Of a stretch of DNA of 64,000 nucleotides, positions 8,096-16,773 are shown piece by piece. Numbering within the stretch: the first letter of the stretch is position 1; the number at the start of each line of letters is the position of its first letter. The position numbers and the translations under genes were made by a program. The stretch is from Sulfurimonas sp. (lineage in GTDB: Bacteria; Campylobacterota; Campylobacteria; Campylobacterales; Sulfurimonadaceae), in contig JALSLR010000035.1 of NCBI GenBank assembly GCA_026988245.1, positions 62,001-126,000 on the forward strand, read 5' to 3'. A model generated the notes under the pieces. It did not search any database, was not told the origin of the DNA, and was given only the letters and a program-made list of their open reading frames with translations.

Positions 8096-9441
8096 AAAAT
8101 ATACTTATAGTTCTATCGTTAATGATGCTAACCCTTCATGCATCACAGCTTGATACATTAGTATCAGAAGTAAATGCTGATACTGCTACGCAGATAAAGT
8201 TAGATACATTACGTGAAAATAATTTCTTTAAAGATTTAAAAAAATCACAAAAACTTTTAAAAGATATAAAGCATGCCTTAGTTGTAGAGAAACAAAAGAC
8301 ACAAAGATTAAAAAGTGAGTTTCAAAAAAATAAAACAATAATTGCAAAACACAACAAAGAACTTGAAAAAAATACAGGTGCACTTAAAAATTTATTTGCA
8401 ATTTCGCAACAAGAGTCAAGAGATTTGTCCTCATTGTTACAAGCTTCTATGACCTCGACAAAGTTGAAAAATCGTGAAGTATTTTTAGATGAGTTTTCAA
8501 CTTCTCATGCAGTCCCTAGCATAGATGAGTTAAGAAAATTATGGAAACTTTACCTTCAAGAGATAGTAGAATCAGGTAAGATAGATACATATGAAGCCCA
8601 AGTAGTAGATATACAAGGGGTGCAAAAAAGGTTAAAAATAACGAGAGTAGGCTTATTTAGTGCTTTTGATGCAAATGAGTTTATAAGATATGATGATTCT
8701 TTAGGAGAGTTTGTAAAGATTATGCGTCAGCCAAGTGGTTCATCCTCTTTGATAGCTGATTATTATACCACTACAAATGAGATAACACCAATGATGATAG
8801 ATCCTACTAAGGGTGTATTGTTTCATATGTTAAAAGAAAAAGCAACCATAAAAGATAGAGTTAATCAGGGTGGAGTGATAGGGTATATCATCTTACTTTT
8901 AGGAATTTTAACTTTACTATATGCTATCTTCAAGTACTCAAAACTAATGAATACAAATATCAAAATTAACAAACAAATGCAAAGTTCTGATGTAGATGGC
9001 ACAAACCCACTCGGAAGAATCTTAGCATCATTTGAAAAACACAAAGATAAAGATATAGATACGATAGAGTCTAAAATGGATACTGCGATACTAAAAGAGT
9101 TGCCAGAGATTCAGTCTGGACTTCCTATGATGAAACTTGTGGCCGCAGTTGCTCCTCTCCTTGGACTACTTGGTACAGTAACAGGGATGATAGAAACTTT
9201 TCAGTCTATTACTCTTTTTGGAACTGGAGATCCTAAGCTGATGGCTGGTGGTATATCTCAGGCACTTATGACTACGGTACTTGGTTTAGTTGTAGCTATT
9301 CCAATACTTTTTATCTATAACATTGTTCATGCAAAAAGTAAAAAAATCATAGAGATATTAACACAACAAAGTTCAGTTTTAGTTGCTAAGCAACTTGAGA
9401 TGCTAAGTGTAGGTTCAGATGAATATCGCAAAAATATTTAG
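8092..9441 (+). CDS. TtpC-type ExbB/TolQ/MotA proton-channel protein with large periplasmic N-terminus
   Basis: TtpC is an extended ExbB homologue needed, along with ExbB2 and ExbD2, for TonB2 function in vibrios. The protein is 449 residues. It has a signal peptide, a coiled-coil periplasmic region to about residue 260, a transmembrane helix (GVIGYIILLLGILTLLYAIF), then the MotA/TolQ/ExbB domain with the conserved segment VAAVAPLLGLLGTVTGMIETF and a last helix near GLVVAIPILFIYNI. It overlaps the next gene by 23 bases. Two exact GATGCTAAG words occur (9021 on the minus strand, 9399 on the plus strand). Confidence 0.93.
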   Translation: MKNILIVLSLMMLTLHASQLDTLVSEVNADTATQIKLDTLRENNFFKDLKKSQKLLKDIKHALVVEKQKTQRLKSEFQKNKTIIAKHNKELEKNTGALKNLFAISQQESRDLSSLLQASMTSTKLKNREVFLDEFSTSHAVPSIDELRKLWKLYLQEIVESGKIDTYEAQVVDIQGVQKRLKITRVGLFSAFDANEFIRYDDSLGEFVKIMRQPSGSSSLIADYYTTTNEITPMMIDPTKGVLFHMLKEKATIKDRVNQGGVIGYIILLLGILTLLYAIFKYSKLMNTNIKINKQMQSSDVDGTNPLGRILASFEKHKDKDIDTIESKMDTAILKELPEIQSGLPMMKLVAAVAPLLGLLGTVTGMIETFQSITLFGTGDPKLMAGGISQALMTTVLGLVVAIPILFIYNIVHAKSKKIIEILTQQSSVLVAKQLEMLSVGSDEYRKNI

Positions 9442-9946
9442 TGATTTATCTGTTTTTTTACAAACAGGGGGCGATGTTCTTTTAGTGTTGCTCATCATCT
9501 CTGTTCTTTTTTGGACCTTAATGGTGGAAAAATTATTATATATCAAAATGAACTATAGAAAAACTTCCAAGGGCTTACGACGATTTTGGAAGGCACATGA
9601 GGATTCTGATTCATGGGCAAATGTGCAACTCAAAACGGCACAAGTTTCACAATTTAACATAGTGCTAAATTCTAATATGTCTACGATGAGAGTATTGATA
9701 GCCTTATTTCCCTTACTTGGATTACTTGGAACTATAACAGGTATGGTTAATGTTTTTGATTCTATGAGTTCACTTGGAACAAATGCAAAGGCGATGGCAA
9801 GTGGTATATCTATGGCAACTATACCAACAATGGCTGGGATGCTTTTAGCAGTTCTGGGTTTGTTTGCTTACTCTCAAGCGGATGCTATGACAAAAAAAGA
9901 GATTCGAAAGTTAAAAGATAAAATCTTAAAGGATTCAGATGCGTAA
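9419..9946 (+). CDS. exbB: ExbB biopolymer transport protein (ExbB2)
   Basis: ExbB is a 175-residue inner-membrane proton-channel subunit that forms a complex with ExbD to energise TonB. Three helices are visible (about residues 18-36, 90-112 and 130-150). The family core ALFPLLGLLGTITGMVNVFDSM and GISMATIPTMAGMLLAV are present. It is the short partner of the larger TtpC protein just upstream, and two ExbB paralogues in tandem are the hallmark of TonB2-type systems. It starts inside the TtpC gene and overlaps exbD by eight bases. Confidence 0.95.
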   Translation: MNIAKIFSDLSVFLQTGGDVLLVLLIISVLFWTLMVEKLLYIKMNYRKTSKGLRRFWKAHEDSDSWANVQLKTAQVSQFNIVLNSNMSTMRVLIALFPLLGLLGTITGMVNVFDSMSSLGTNAKAMASGISMATIPTMAGMLLAVLGLFAYSQADAMTKKEIRKLKDKILKDSDA

Positions 9947-10355
9947 AAATTATGATGCACTTCTTGGCAGTGAAGATGAACAAAACATAGATATGACACC
10001 GATGCTCGATATAGTATTTATTATGTTGATATTTTTTATAGTAACAACTTCGTTTGTTAAAGAATCGGGTATAGATGTAAATAAGCCAGAAGCGAGTACA
10101 GCTAAGCAAGAAAAAAAGTTAAATATCATCATAGCTATCAATAAATCAGGGGAGATTTGGATAGATAAGCACCCCATTGACATTAGAGCTTTGCGAACAA
10201 CAGTTGAACGACTTCACGCTGATACCCCTGATGGTAGTGTCGTTATTACTGCGGATAAAAAAGCCGAAACTGGAATCTTAGTATCAGTAATGGATCAAGT
10301 GAAGTTAGCTGGAATATCAAAAATATCTATTGGGGCACAGAGTGATTCAAAGTAA
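9939..10355 (+). CDS. exbD: ExbD biopolymer transport protein
   Basis: This is a 138-residue ExbD/TolR protein: a short cytoplasmic N-terminus, one transmembrane helix (MLDIVFIMLIFFIVTTSFV, about residues 23-41) carrying the conserved Asp of the NMTPMLD-like motif (here DMTPMLDIVF), and a periplasmic domain. The Asp is the proton-carrying residue in the family. It overlaps exbB upstream and tonB downstream. Confidence 0.96.
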   Translation: MRKNYDALLGSEDEQNIDMTPMLDIVFIMLIFFIVTTSFVKESGIDVNKPEASTAKQEKKLNIIIAINKSGEIWIDKHPIDIRALRTTVERLHADTPDGSVVITADKKAETGILVSVMDQVKLAGISKISIGAQSDSK

Positions 10356-10986
10356 TATTTTACGCTGGATTATCTCTTTGTTAATCGGGATATTTATCAC
10401 TTTAATATTATTTAGTTTTATGAACTATATGATTAGCTCAAATAATAATAAAATAGTTGATGCAGAGATATATAAAGTTATAGACTTTATACAAGCTACA
10501 AAAGACACTTCAGTGCCAGAAGTTCAAAAAGAACTGCCGCCAGAACCAGAACCGCCTAAGGCTCCACCAAAGATTCAGAATGAATCGCAAGATGCTAAGA
10601 GTGATGTAGCACAAAATCCATCTTTAAATATGGAGATGCCAAACTTAGGCGAGGGGATGAAGTTTGGAGGGGGTAGTCCAAAAATTTTAGCCCCAATCAA
10701 AATGGCTAAGATGGATTCTGTTTTAACACCAATGGTTCAGATAAAACCTATCTACCCATCACGTGCAAAAAGGATGGGTACAGAGGGTTATGTGAAAGTG
10801 AAACTTTATGTAGATGCCTCGGGGTACGTTACAAAGCTTGAGATAGTGAAGTCATCTCCTGAAGGTGTATTTGATAGGTCTGTAAAAAAAGCTTTAAGAA
10901 AGTGGAAATTTCGTCCTAAAACAGTTGATGGAAAAGCTGTTGCTCAAGTTGGTGAATTGACATTGAATTTTAACCTAGGAAAATAA
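10342..10986 (+). CDS. tonB: TonB energy-transducing protein
   Basis: TonB spans the periplasm and passes proton-motive energy to outer-membrane receptors. It has an N-terminal helix (WIISLLIGIFITLILFSF), a Pro-rich spacer (PPEPEPPKAPPK), and a C-terminal TonB domain with PIYPSRAKRMGTEGYVKVKL and the typical end in LNFNLGK. I choose GTG 10342 because GGGG at 10332-10335 lies six bases upstream. TTG 10330 is the other possible start. The gene overlaps exbD by 14 bases. Its likely client here is the receptor three genes downstream. One GATGCTAAG copy is at 10591. Confidence 0.93.
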   Translation: MIQSNILRWIISLLIGIFITLILFSFMNYMISSNNNKIVDAEIYKVIDFIQATKDTSVPEVQKELPPEPEPPKAPPKIQNESQDAKSDVAQNPSLNMEMPNLGEGMKFGGGSPKILAPIKMAKMDSVLTPMVQIKPIYPSRAKRMGTEGYVKVKLYVDASGYVTKLEIVKSSPEGVFDRSVKKALRKWKFRPKTVDGKAVAQVGELTLNFNLGK

Positions 10987-10987
10987 T

Positions 10988-12175
10988 ATGAGAATTTTGA
11001 TGATACTCTTAATGGTAGGGACTTTCTTTAGCATCACTATGGCTCAAGATAAGAAGTTTCAACTGACACAAGTAACCTATGTTGGTATAACAAAGGCACA
11101 AAAGCTTTTAGATGAAGGTAAAACTGATGATGCTAAGCTTGTTCTTTTAGACTTAAGAGATTCTAGCAAAATTAGGAAAAAATTAGATAGAGCCTATGTA
11201 AGGTTTTATCTAGGATATTTTTATACCTTAGTAAATGATGCTAACAATGCCTTGAAGTATTTTAAAGAGGCACTTACTTATGAGGCTTTAGCGCCAGCAC
11301 AAATTTCAAATACATATTTAAATATTATTCAAATAACTATGGAACTAGAAAAATATAATGAGTCTTTACACTATATAGATGAGTTAATCTTAGTAGCTCA
11401 AAAGCCGAAGTCTCAGTATCTTGTTACCAAGGCAAATATTGAGATGATTTTAAAACGCTATAAAAAAGTAATAAGAGATATTGATAAAGCTATAAAGATA
11501 GACAAAAAAGCTAAACCAGCATGGTTAAAGATGAAGTACTATAGTTATTATATGCTCAATGATTATATGAGTGCTATTGGTGTTTTAAAACTACTTATAG
11601 CCTTAGAACCTACCAATAAAGAGTATTGGCTTCAGTTGTCATCACTCTATTCAGTCAGTAATAATTTCAATGCATCAATGTCATCTTTAGATATTGCAAA
11701 TATTGCAAAACTAGATTTAAATGAAGCAGAACTTTTACGACTTATCTCGTGGCTTCAGTATAGTGATATACCATACAAAGCTGCCAAGATGATGGAAGAA
11801 AAAATAAAGACAAAGAGTATTGCAACAAATGAGAAAAACTTGAATGCTATAGGTGATTTATACTATGAAGCGAGAGAGTACAAGATGGCAATAAAGTGGT
11901 ATAAAAAATCTGCTAGTTTAAGTAAGTCATCTATAATATACTTTAAAATTGCTAAGATATACGCAAATGAAAGAAAGTATGAAGATGTTGTAGAAAATAT
12001 AAAACTCTCTTTAGCTTTCAAAGACAATAAAAAGGCAGATGGCTCGAAATATCTGCTTTTAGGCAAAGCCTACTACGAACTTTCAAATACTATAGAAGCT
12101 AAAAAATCTTTTTATAGGGCACAACATTTTCAAAAAAGTAAAAAAATTGCAGATGCTTGGTTAAATTATTTATAG
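10988..12175 (+). CDS. TPR-repeat periplasmic protein of the TonB2 operon
   Basis: The protein is 395 residues with a signal peptide (LMILLMVGTFFSITMAQ) and many helical TPR-like repeats, for example at residues 51-65 (RAYVRFYLGYFYTLV) and from about 285 (NAIGDLYYEAREYKMAIKWY). A TPR protein follows tonB2 in the vibrio TtpC operons, so gene order supports membership of the same complex, perhaps as a scaffold. The exact role is unknown. It starts two bases after the tonB stop. An exact GATGCTAAG is at 11129 and a near copy is close to 11240. Confidence 0.85.
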   Translation: MRILMILLMVGTFFSITMAQDKKFQLTQVTYVGITKAQKLLDEGKTDDAKLVLLDLRDSSKIRKKLDRAYVRFYLGYFYTLVNDANNALKYFKEALTYEALAPAQISNTYLNIIQITMELEKYNESLHYIDELILVAQKPKSQYLVTKANIEMILKRYKKVIRDIDKAIKIDKKAKPAWLKMKYYSYYMLNDYMSAIGVLKLLIALEPTNKEYWLQLSSLYSVSNNFNASMSSLDIANIAKLDLNEAELLRLISWLQYSDIPYKAAKMMEEKIKTKSIATNEKNLNAIGDLYYEAREYKMAIKWYKKSASLSKSSIIYFKIAKIYANERKYEDVVENIKLSLAFKDNKKADGSKYLLLGKAYYELSNTIEAKKSFYRAQHFQKSKKIADAWLNYL

Positions 12176-12184
12176 GATTATCTC

Positions 12185-13309
12185 ATGAAAGTACTTCTCT
12201 TGTTAGCTCTATTTGCACTAAGTCTTTTCTCTGAAAATATTGAAGTTGGGGTGCGCCCTTATTATTTAACTTCTACACTAGAAGCATCTGCATTAAAAGA
12301 GAAACTCTCTTCATGCAATAAAAAAGTATTTAAAAAATCAGATTTCGTTATAGCGCACCGTGGTGCACCTTTTAGATATGCCGAACATACGAAGGAGTCT
12401 TATGAGGCTGCGATTCGTATGGGGGCAGGTATCCTTGAGTGCGATGTAACTTCCACCAAAGATAATGAACTCGTATGTAGACATTCTGTGTGTGACTTAG
12501 ATACTACAACAAATATTTTGCTGACCCCCTTAGCTACTAAATGTACACAAAACTTTATACCATATGATGTATCAACAAATACACCAGCAAGTGCTACATG
12601 TTGTACAACAGATATTACGCTCCAAGAGTTTTATAGCTTAAAGGGTAAAATGGATAAGAGTAACCCCAAAGCATTAGATGTAGAATCTTTTGTTGCTATG
12701 GATGATGCTGGGACACTTATGAGTCATAAAGATAGTATAAAACTCTTTAAACGTCATAACGTAAAAATGATTCCAGAGGTAAAAATATCTGATACTAAAT
12801 TGATAGATAAACTCATACAAGAGTATAAAGATCTTCATGTAGATGATAGCGATGTTTACATACAGTCCTTCCATTTAAATGATATTTTATATATTATAAA
12901 AAAATACCCATCTTTTGCTCAAAAAGCAGTATATCTTCAAGAAGAGTTTGATCATGACTTTAAAAAAGATATACAACAACTTGCATCTTTAAAAGAAAAA
13001 GGTGTTGTAACTATAGCCCCTCCCATTTGGGCACTCCTTACACTTGATTCTCAGGATAACATAGTGCCATCTCTCTATGCAAAAGCTTTAAAGAAGTATG
13101 GCTTTAAGATAACAGTCTGGAGTCTGGAACGTTCCGAAATGAACCCTAGGACACGGGGTGGTTGGTACTATCAAAGTATCGCAAAACTTATTAGTAAAAA
13201 TTCTGATATCTTAAAAATTTTACATATTTTAGATAAAGAAGTAGGGGTCCAAGGTGTCTTTTCTGACTGGAGTGCTACAGTTACATTTTATAAAAACTGC
13301 ATAAAATAG
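12185..13309 (+). CDS. secreted glycerophosphodiester phosphodiesterase (GlpQ-type)
   Basis: GDPD enzymes split glycerophosphodiesters from phospholipids into glycerol-3-phosphate and an alcohol. The 374-residue protein has a signal peptide (LLLLALFALSLFS), the catalytic motif IAHRGAPFRYAEHTKESYEAA at about residue 56, the metal-binding ILECDVTSTKDNELVCRH region, and later EVKIS and the conserved TVWSLER. Several Cys pairs suit a periplasmic enzyme. It starts nine bases after the TPR gene and so probably belongs to the TonB operon, which links the TonB system to organophosphate breakdown. Confidence 0.9.
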   Translation: MKVLLLLALFALSLFSENIEVGVRPYYLTSTLEASALKEKLSSCNKKVFKKSDFVIAHRGAPFRYAEHTKESYEAAIRMGAGILECDVTSTKDNELVCRHSVCDLDTTTNILLTPLATKCTQNFIPYDVSTNTPASATCCTTDITLQEFYSLKGKMDKSNPKALDVESFVAMDDAGTLMSHKDSIKLFKRHNVKMIPEVKISDTKLIDKLIQEYKDLHVDDSDVYIQSFHLNDILYIIKKYPSFAQKAVYLQEEFDHDFKKDIQQLASLKEKGVVTIAPPIWALLTLDSQDNIVPSLYAKALKKYGFKITVWSLERSEMNPRTRGGWYYQSIAKLISKNSDILKILHILDKEVGVQGVFSDWSATVTFYKNCIK

Positions 13310-13342
13310 TTGAGTATTATTTAATAACCTTAGTATTTTCTT

Positions 13343-13371
13343 ATGTATCTTTGATGTAACATTTATGTAAT
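13343..13371 (+). promoter_or_regulatory. three tandem half-sites with 11-bp period, candidate Pho-box-like operator
   Basis: Upstream of the receptor gene, ATGTATC, ATGTAAC and ATGTAAT begin at 13343, 13354 and 13365, exactly 11 bases apart, and a possible -10 (CATAATAT, about 13380) follows. PhoB/OmpR-family regulators bind direct repeats with this spacing, and the Campylobacter PhosR box also repeats every 11 bases, though with another sequence. Assignment to phosphate control is inference from the neighbouring phosphatases. Confidence 0.45.
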
Positions 13372-13413
13372 ATTGCTTTCATAATATTCCTAAATTCAAA
13401 ATTCGGAGTAAAC

Positions 13414-15567
13414 ATGAAAATGAAAAAAGTAATCGCGTTATCATTAGTTGCAGCTATATCTGTTATGGGTGCTGAGTCTACAGAACAATTAGATTCTGTT
13501 TCAATCGTTGGAGATACATCATCTCACGCAAACAACATTATTGATACACAAAAAATACAAACTTCCACTACTATTTCAAATCCTTTAGACTTGTTAAATA
13601 ATATAGCTGGTGTCTCTGTAACTCAGGGGAGTACATTTGGTTTATACGAATATGCTACTCAAGTTAATATGCGTGGTTTTAACAAAAGCCAGATTGCTTT
13701 TCTTGTTGATGGTGTGCCTTTAGGTGCATCTGCTACTGCTGGTGGTGCACCAATAAATAGATTTGTTGAAACTGAAAACTTATCTTCAGTAAGTGTACAC
13801 CAAGGTTCAGGTTCTCTTGCAACGCCTTCTGCTGCTGCCCTAGGTGGGTCTATAAACTATGTAACAGCATTGCCTCAAAATAACACAGCTGTTCAAGTGT
13901 CAAGTACAAATGGTTCATATGATTCAAAAAGAATCTTTAGCCGCATAGATACAGGTGAGTTTGCAAAAGATTCTCGTGCATATATCAGTTATTCTGAAAC
14001 TACAACAGGTAAGTGGAAAAATGAGGGTGAACTCAAAAGAGAACACCTTGATGCTAAAGTGTTATCAAAACTAGGTGGTGTTGATATGCAACTTAATTTT
14101 TCTTACAATGATAGACAAGATCATGACTACTTAGATATCTCACAAGATGATTACAATACTTATGGTCGTGACTTTGGTTTAAATTCTAACTGGGTATCTT
14201 ACCCGACAACTGCTACAGCTTCAGAAAAAGCAGAGCAAACAAAGTATAATGCTTACAATGCTGATGGTTGGCAAAATGCAAGAACTGATATGTTAGTGAG
14301 TATGAACTTTAGTGGGGATATTGGTTCATCTCAGTTAAAACTAACTCCATATTATCATGATCAGTCTGGTACAGGAAACTGGGCGCCTAACTATGTAATC
14401 CTAGCAGATGGGACTCAAGATTATACACAGCAATCTTTTCGTCAGTCTGAGTACTATACACAAAGAATGGGTGCTACTCTTAACTGGAACATGGACCTAG
14501 GTGACCATGAACTACTAGCTGGATTATGGGGTGAGTCAGGATCTCGTCAAAATAAAAGATATTGGTATAACCTTTTAGATCAAAATACTGGACTTACATA
14601 TAACCAAACTCCATATTTTGAAAACTTTAATAGAAATTTTGATACTACATCAATGATGGCATACTTACAAACTAAGTTACACTTTCTTGATGATAATATG
14701 ATTGTAGATTTAGGTGCTAAATCTCAACTTACTACTGTAACATATACAGATATTCAAGATGCTACTAAATCTCAGCCAGCAAAAGATTCATCTGCACCAT
14801 TTTTACCACAATTAGGGTTGACTTATAAATTCAACAACTCTAACCAAGTATATATGTCGTATGCAATGAACTATGCACAGCTTCCAGATTCTGTATATAC
14901 TGGAACTACTTATGACCCAGATATCAAAAATGAAGAATCAACAAACATTGATTTAGGATATAGACTTAACACGCAAAATTCTGCTTTAACAGCTACCATT
15001 TACTATGTTGATTATCAAAATAAGATAGAGAACATTACAGCTGGAACTGGTGATATTTTTGCTGCTGATACTTCTTATGCTGCAAATGTTGGTGGTGTAG
15101 AATCAAAAGGTTTAGAATTAAGTGGACTTTATAGACTTTCAAAAGATTGGAAAGTATCTGGAAACTACACATATACAGATGCTAAGTATACTGACGATGT
15201 AAATGGTGATGCTTTAAGTGGAAAACAAGTTCCGTTTATCCCTGTAAACATGGTAAATGTTGCGGTTGATTATAACAAAGGTGGTTATATGTTTGGTGTA
15301 AATGCTAAGTATAACAACGAAATATATGGAACTCGTGATAACTCTGATAAGATTAATGATTATACATTGGCAAATGCTTACATAGGGTATAAAAAATCAC
15401 TTACAAATGCTATCTTAAAAGATGTAAGCGTACTAATGAATATCAACAACCTTTTGGATGAAGATTATTTAGCAACTGCTGGAGCATTTGGAAATACTGC
15501 TGGAACTTCAACTTACTTTGTTGGAACTCCTAGAACTACTACTTTAACAGTTTCTGGAACTTTCTAG
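13414..15567 (+). CDS. TonB-dependent outer-membrane receptor
   Basis: This 717-residue protein has a signal peptide (VIALSLVAAISVMGA), a TonB-box-like stretch (EQLDSVSIVGD), a plug domain with NIAGVSVTQGS, QVNMRGFNKSQIAFLVDGVPLG and the SVSVHQGSGS region, then a 22-strand barrel ending in LTVSGTF with terminal Phe. AATTCGGAGTAA precedes the ATG. It lies between a glycerophosphodiesterase and two phosphatase-type genes, directly after a TonB2 operon, so a phosphorus-containing ligand is plausible, but the sequence does not show the substrate. It is not obviously one of the known siderophore or cobalamin receptors. An exact GATGCTAAG is at 15178. Confidence 0.92.
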   Translation: MKMKKVIALSLVAAISVMGAESTEQLDSVSIVGDTSSHANNIIDTQKIQTSTTISNPLDLLNNIAGVSVTQGSTFGLYEYATQVNMRGFNKSQIAFLVDGVPLGASATAGGAPINRFVETENLSSVSVHQGSGSLATPSAAALGGSINYVTALPQNNTAVQVSSTNGSYDSKRIFSRIDTGEFAKDSRAYISYSETTTGKWKNEGELKREHLDAKVLSKLGGVDMQLNFSYNDRQDHDYLDISQDDYNTYGRDFGLNSNWVSYPTTATASEKAEQTKYNAYNADGWQNARTDMLVSMNFSGDIGSSQLKLTPYYHDQSGTGNWAPNYVILADGTQDYTQQSFRQSEYYTQRMGATLNWNMDLGDHELLAGLWGESGSRQNKRYWYNLLDQNTGLTYNQTPYFENFNRNFDTTSMMAYLQTKLHFLDDNMIVDLGAKSQLTTVTYTDIQDATKSQPAKDSSAPFLPQLGLTYKFNNSNQVYMSYAMNYAQLPDSVYTGTTYDPDIKNEESTNIDLGYRLNTQNSALTATIYYVDYQNKIENITAGTGDIFAADTSYAANVGGVESKGLELSGLYRLSKDWKVSGNYTYTDAKYTDDVNGDALSGKQVPFIPVNMVNVAVDYNKGGYMFGVNAKYNNEIYGTRDNSDKINDYTLANAYIGYKKSLTNAILKDVSVLMNINNLLDEDYLATAGAFGNTAGTSTYFVGTPRTTTLTVSGTF

Positions 15568-15578
15568 AACTTTTTAAC

Positions 15579-15602
15579 TTACCTCCTCTTCTTAGGAGGT
15601 AA
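15579..15602 (+). terminator. hairpin terminator after the receptor gene
   Basis: A perfect inverted repeat TTACCTCCT / AGGAGGTAA (15579-15587 and 15594-15602) with the six-base loop CTTCTT lies 12 bases after the receptor stop. A loose T-rich tract (TTTTCCTTCTTTCT) follows. The GGAGG arm could also hide a ribosome site, but the next ATG is 51 bases away. Confidence 0.65.
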
Positions 15603-15652
15603 ACAGTTTTCCTTCTTTCTCATCATAAAATACTCATAACAAAGGCTAAAAA

Positions 15653-16759
15653 ATGTTTTTAAAAAAAGCAATATTATTCTCTATAGGATTCTCACTACTT
15701 GTAAATGTAACACTTAATGCACAAGAAATTAAGCAAACAAATAAACAAAATATTATACTCATCACAATCGATGGATTTAGATGGCAAGAACTTTTTAGTG
15801 GTGCTGATAAAAAGTTAATAACTAATGAAAAATATGTACTGCATCCAGATAAATTAAAAGAAAAATACTGGAGAAATACAGCATCCAAAAGAAGGGAAGC
15901 CTTGATGCCTTTTGTCTGGAGTCAGGTGAAAACTTTTGGGCAAATTCATGGTAATAGAACTTTAGGTAGTAAAGTAAATGTAACAAATAAGCATCACTTT
16001 TCATATCCAGGGTACAGTGAAATACTCACAGGTATTGCAGATGATACACGGATAAAAAGTAACGATAAACTTCCAAATCCAAATGTTACAATCTTAGAAT
16101 ATGCAAATAAAGATAAAAACTACAAAGGAAAAGTGGTCGCCTTTGGTAGTTGGGATGTTTTCCCCTCCATCATCAACGAATCAAGAAGTGGTGTAAGTGT
16201 TAATGCTGGTTTTGAGTCTGTTAGAGGTGATAACTTGAACTCTCATGAACTGTTTTTAAATAAGTTACAAAAAGAAACTTTTAGTCCTTGGGACAATGTA
16301 AGGCTAGATGTATTTACTCATAATTATGCTTTAGAAAATATGCAAAAAAATCATCCAAAATTTCTCTATATCGCCTATGGAGAGACAGATGATTTTGCAC
16401 ATTATGGTAGATATGGATATTATTTAGACTCTGCGCATACTACAGATAAGTTTATCAAAGAGATATGGGATTATGTGCAGAGTGATAAGTTTTATAAGGA
16501 TAATACGACACTTATTATCACTACTGATCATGGTAGGGGAAGTGAACCATTAGACACTTGGAAAGATCATAGTGCTAGTATTAAAGGTTGTGATGAAGTA
16601 TGGTTTATAGCATTAGGTAAGAGGATTAAAGCTTTAGGTGAAGCTTCAAAAGATGAGCAGTATTATTCAAATCAAATTGCTGCATCAATAGCCAAGATTT
16701 TAGATATAACTATTGATGAACAAAAAATGGGACAAGCCTTGGAGATAATAGAAAAATAA
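15653..16759 (+). CDS. exported alkaline-phosphatase-superfamily enzyme (phosphodiesterase/phosphatase)
   Basis: The protein is 368 residues with a signal peptide (ILFSIGFSLLVNVTLNA) and the core of the AP superfamily. It has a first metal site in ILITIDGFRWQELFSG, a probable nucleophile in YPGYSEILTG, AYGETDDFAHYGRYGYY providing metal ligands, and TTDHGRGS near the end. This pattern fits type I phosphodiesterase/nucleotide pyrophosphatase or phosphoglycerate-mutase-like metalloenzymes rather than PhoA. It probably hydrolyses an organic phosphate in the periplasm. The gene converges with phoA, with only five bases between the two stop codons. Confidence 0.82.
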   Translation: MFLKKAILFSIGFSLLVNVTLNAQEIKQTNKQNIILITIDGFRWQELFSGADKKLITNEKYVLHPDKLKEKYWRNTASKRREALMPFVWSQVKTFGQIHGNRTLGSKVNVTNKHHFSYPGYSEILTGIADDTRIKSNDKLPNPNVTILEYANKDKNYKGKVVAFGSWDVFPSIINESRSGVSVNAGFESVRGDNLNSHELFLNKLQKETFSPWDNVRLDVFTHNYALENMQKNHPKFLYIAYGETDDFAHYGRYGYYLDSAHTTDKFIKEIWDYVQSDKFYKDNTTLIITTDHGRGSEPLDTWKDHSASIKGCDEVWFIALGKRIKALGEASKDEQYYSNQIAASIAKILDITIDEQKMGQALEIIEK

Positions 16760-16773
16760 GCTTCTTATTTTTC
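16751..16773. terminator. bidirectional terminator spanning both convergent stop codons
   Basis: A perfect 10-bp inverted repeat GAAAAATAAG / CTTATTTTTC with a three-base loop (CTT) covers the end of the phosphodiesterase gene and the end of phoA. Each arm encodes the final Glu-Lys-stop of its own gene. T runs lie on the 3' side for both directions, although the stem is AT-rich and therefore weak. Confidence 0.55.

Noticed and set aside
15623..15639. Two TCATAA words 11 bases apart before the phosphodiesterase gene, like the repeats at 13343.
   Set aside because: They end only 13 bases before the ATG and run into the AAAGG ribosome site, so they cannot be an activator box in the usual place; two short AT-rich words are easily chance.
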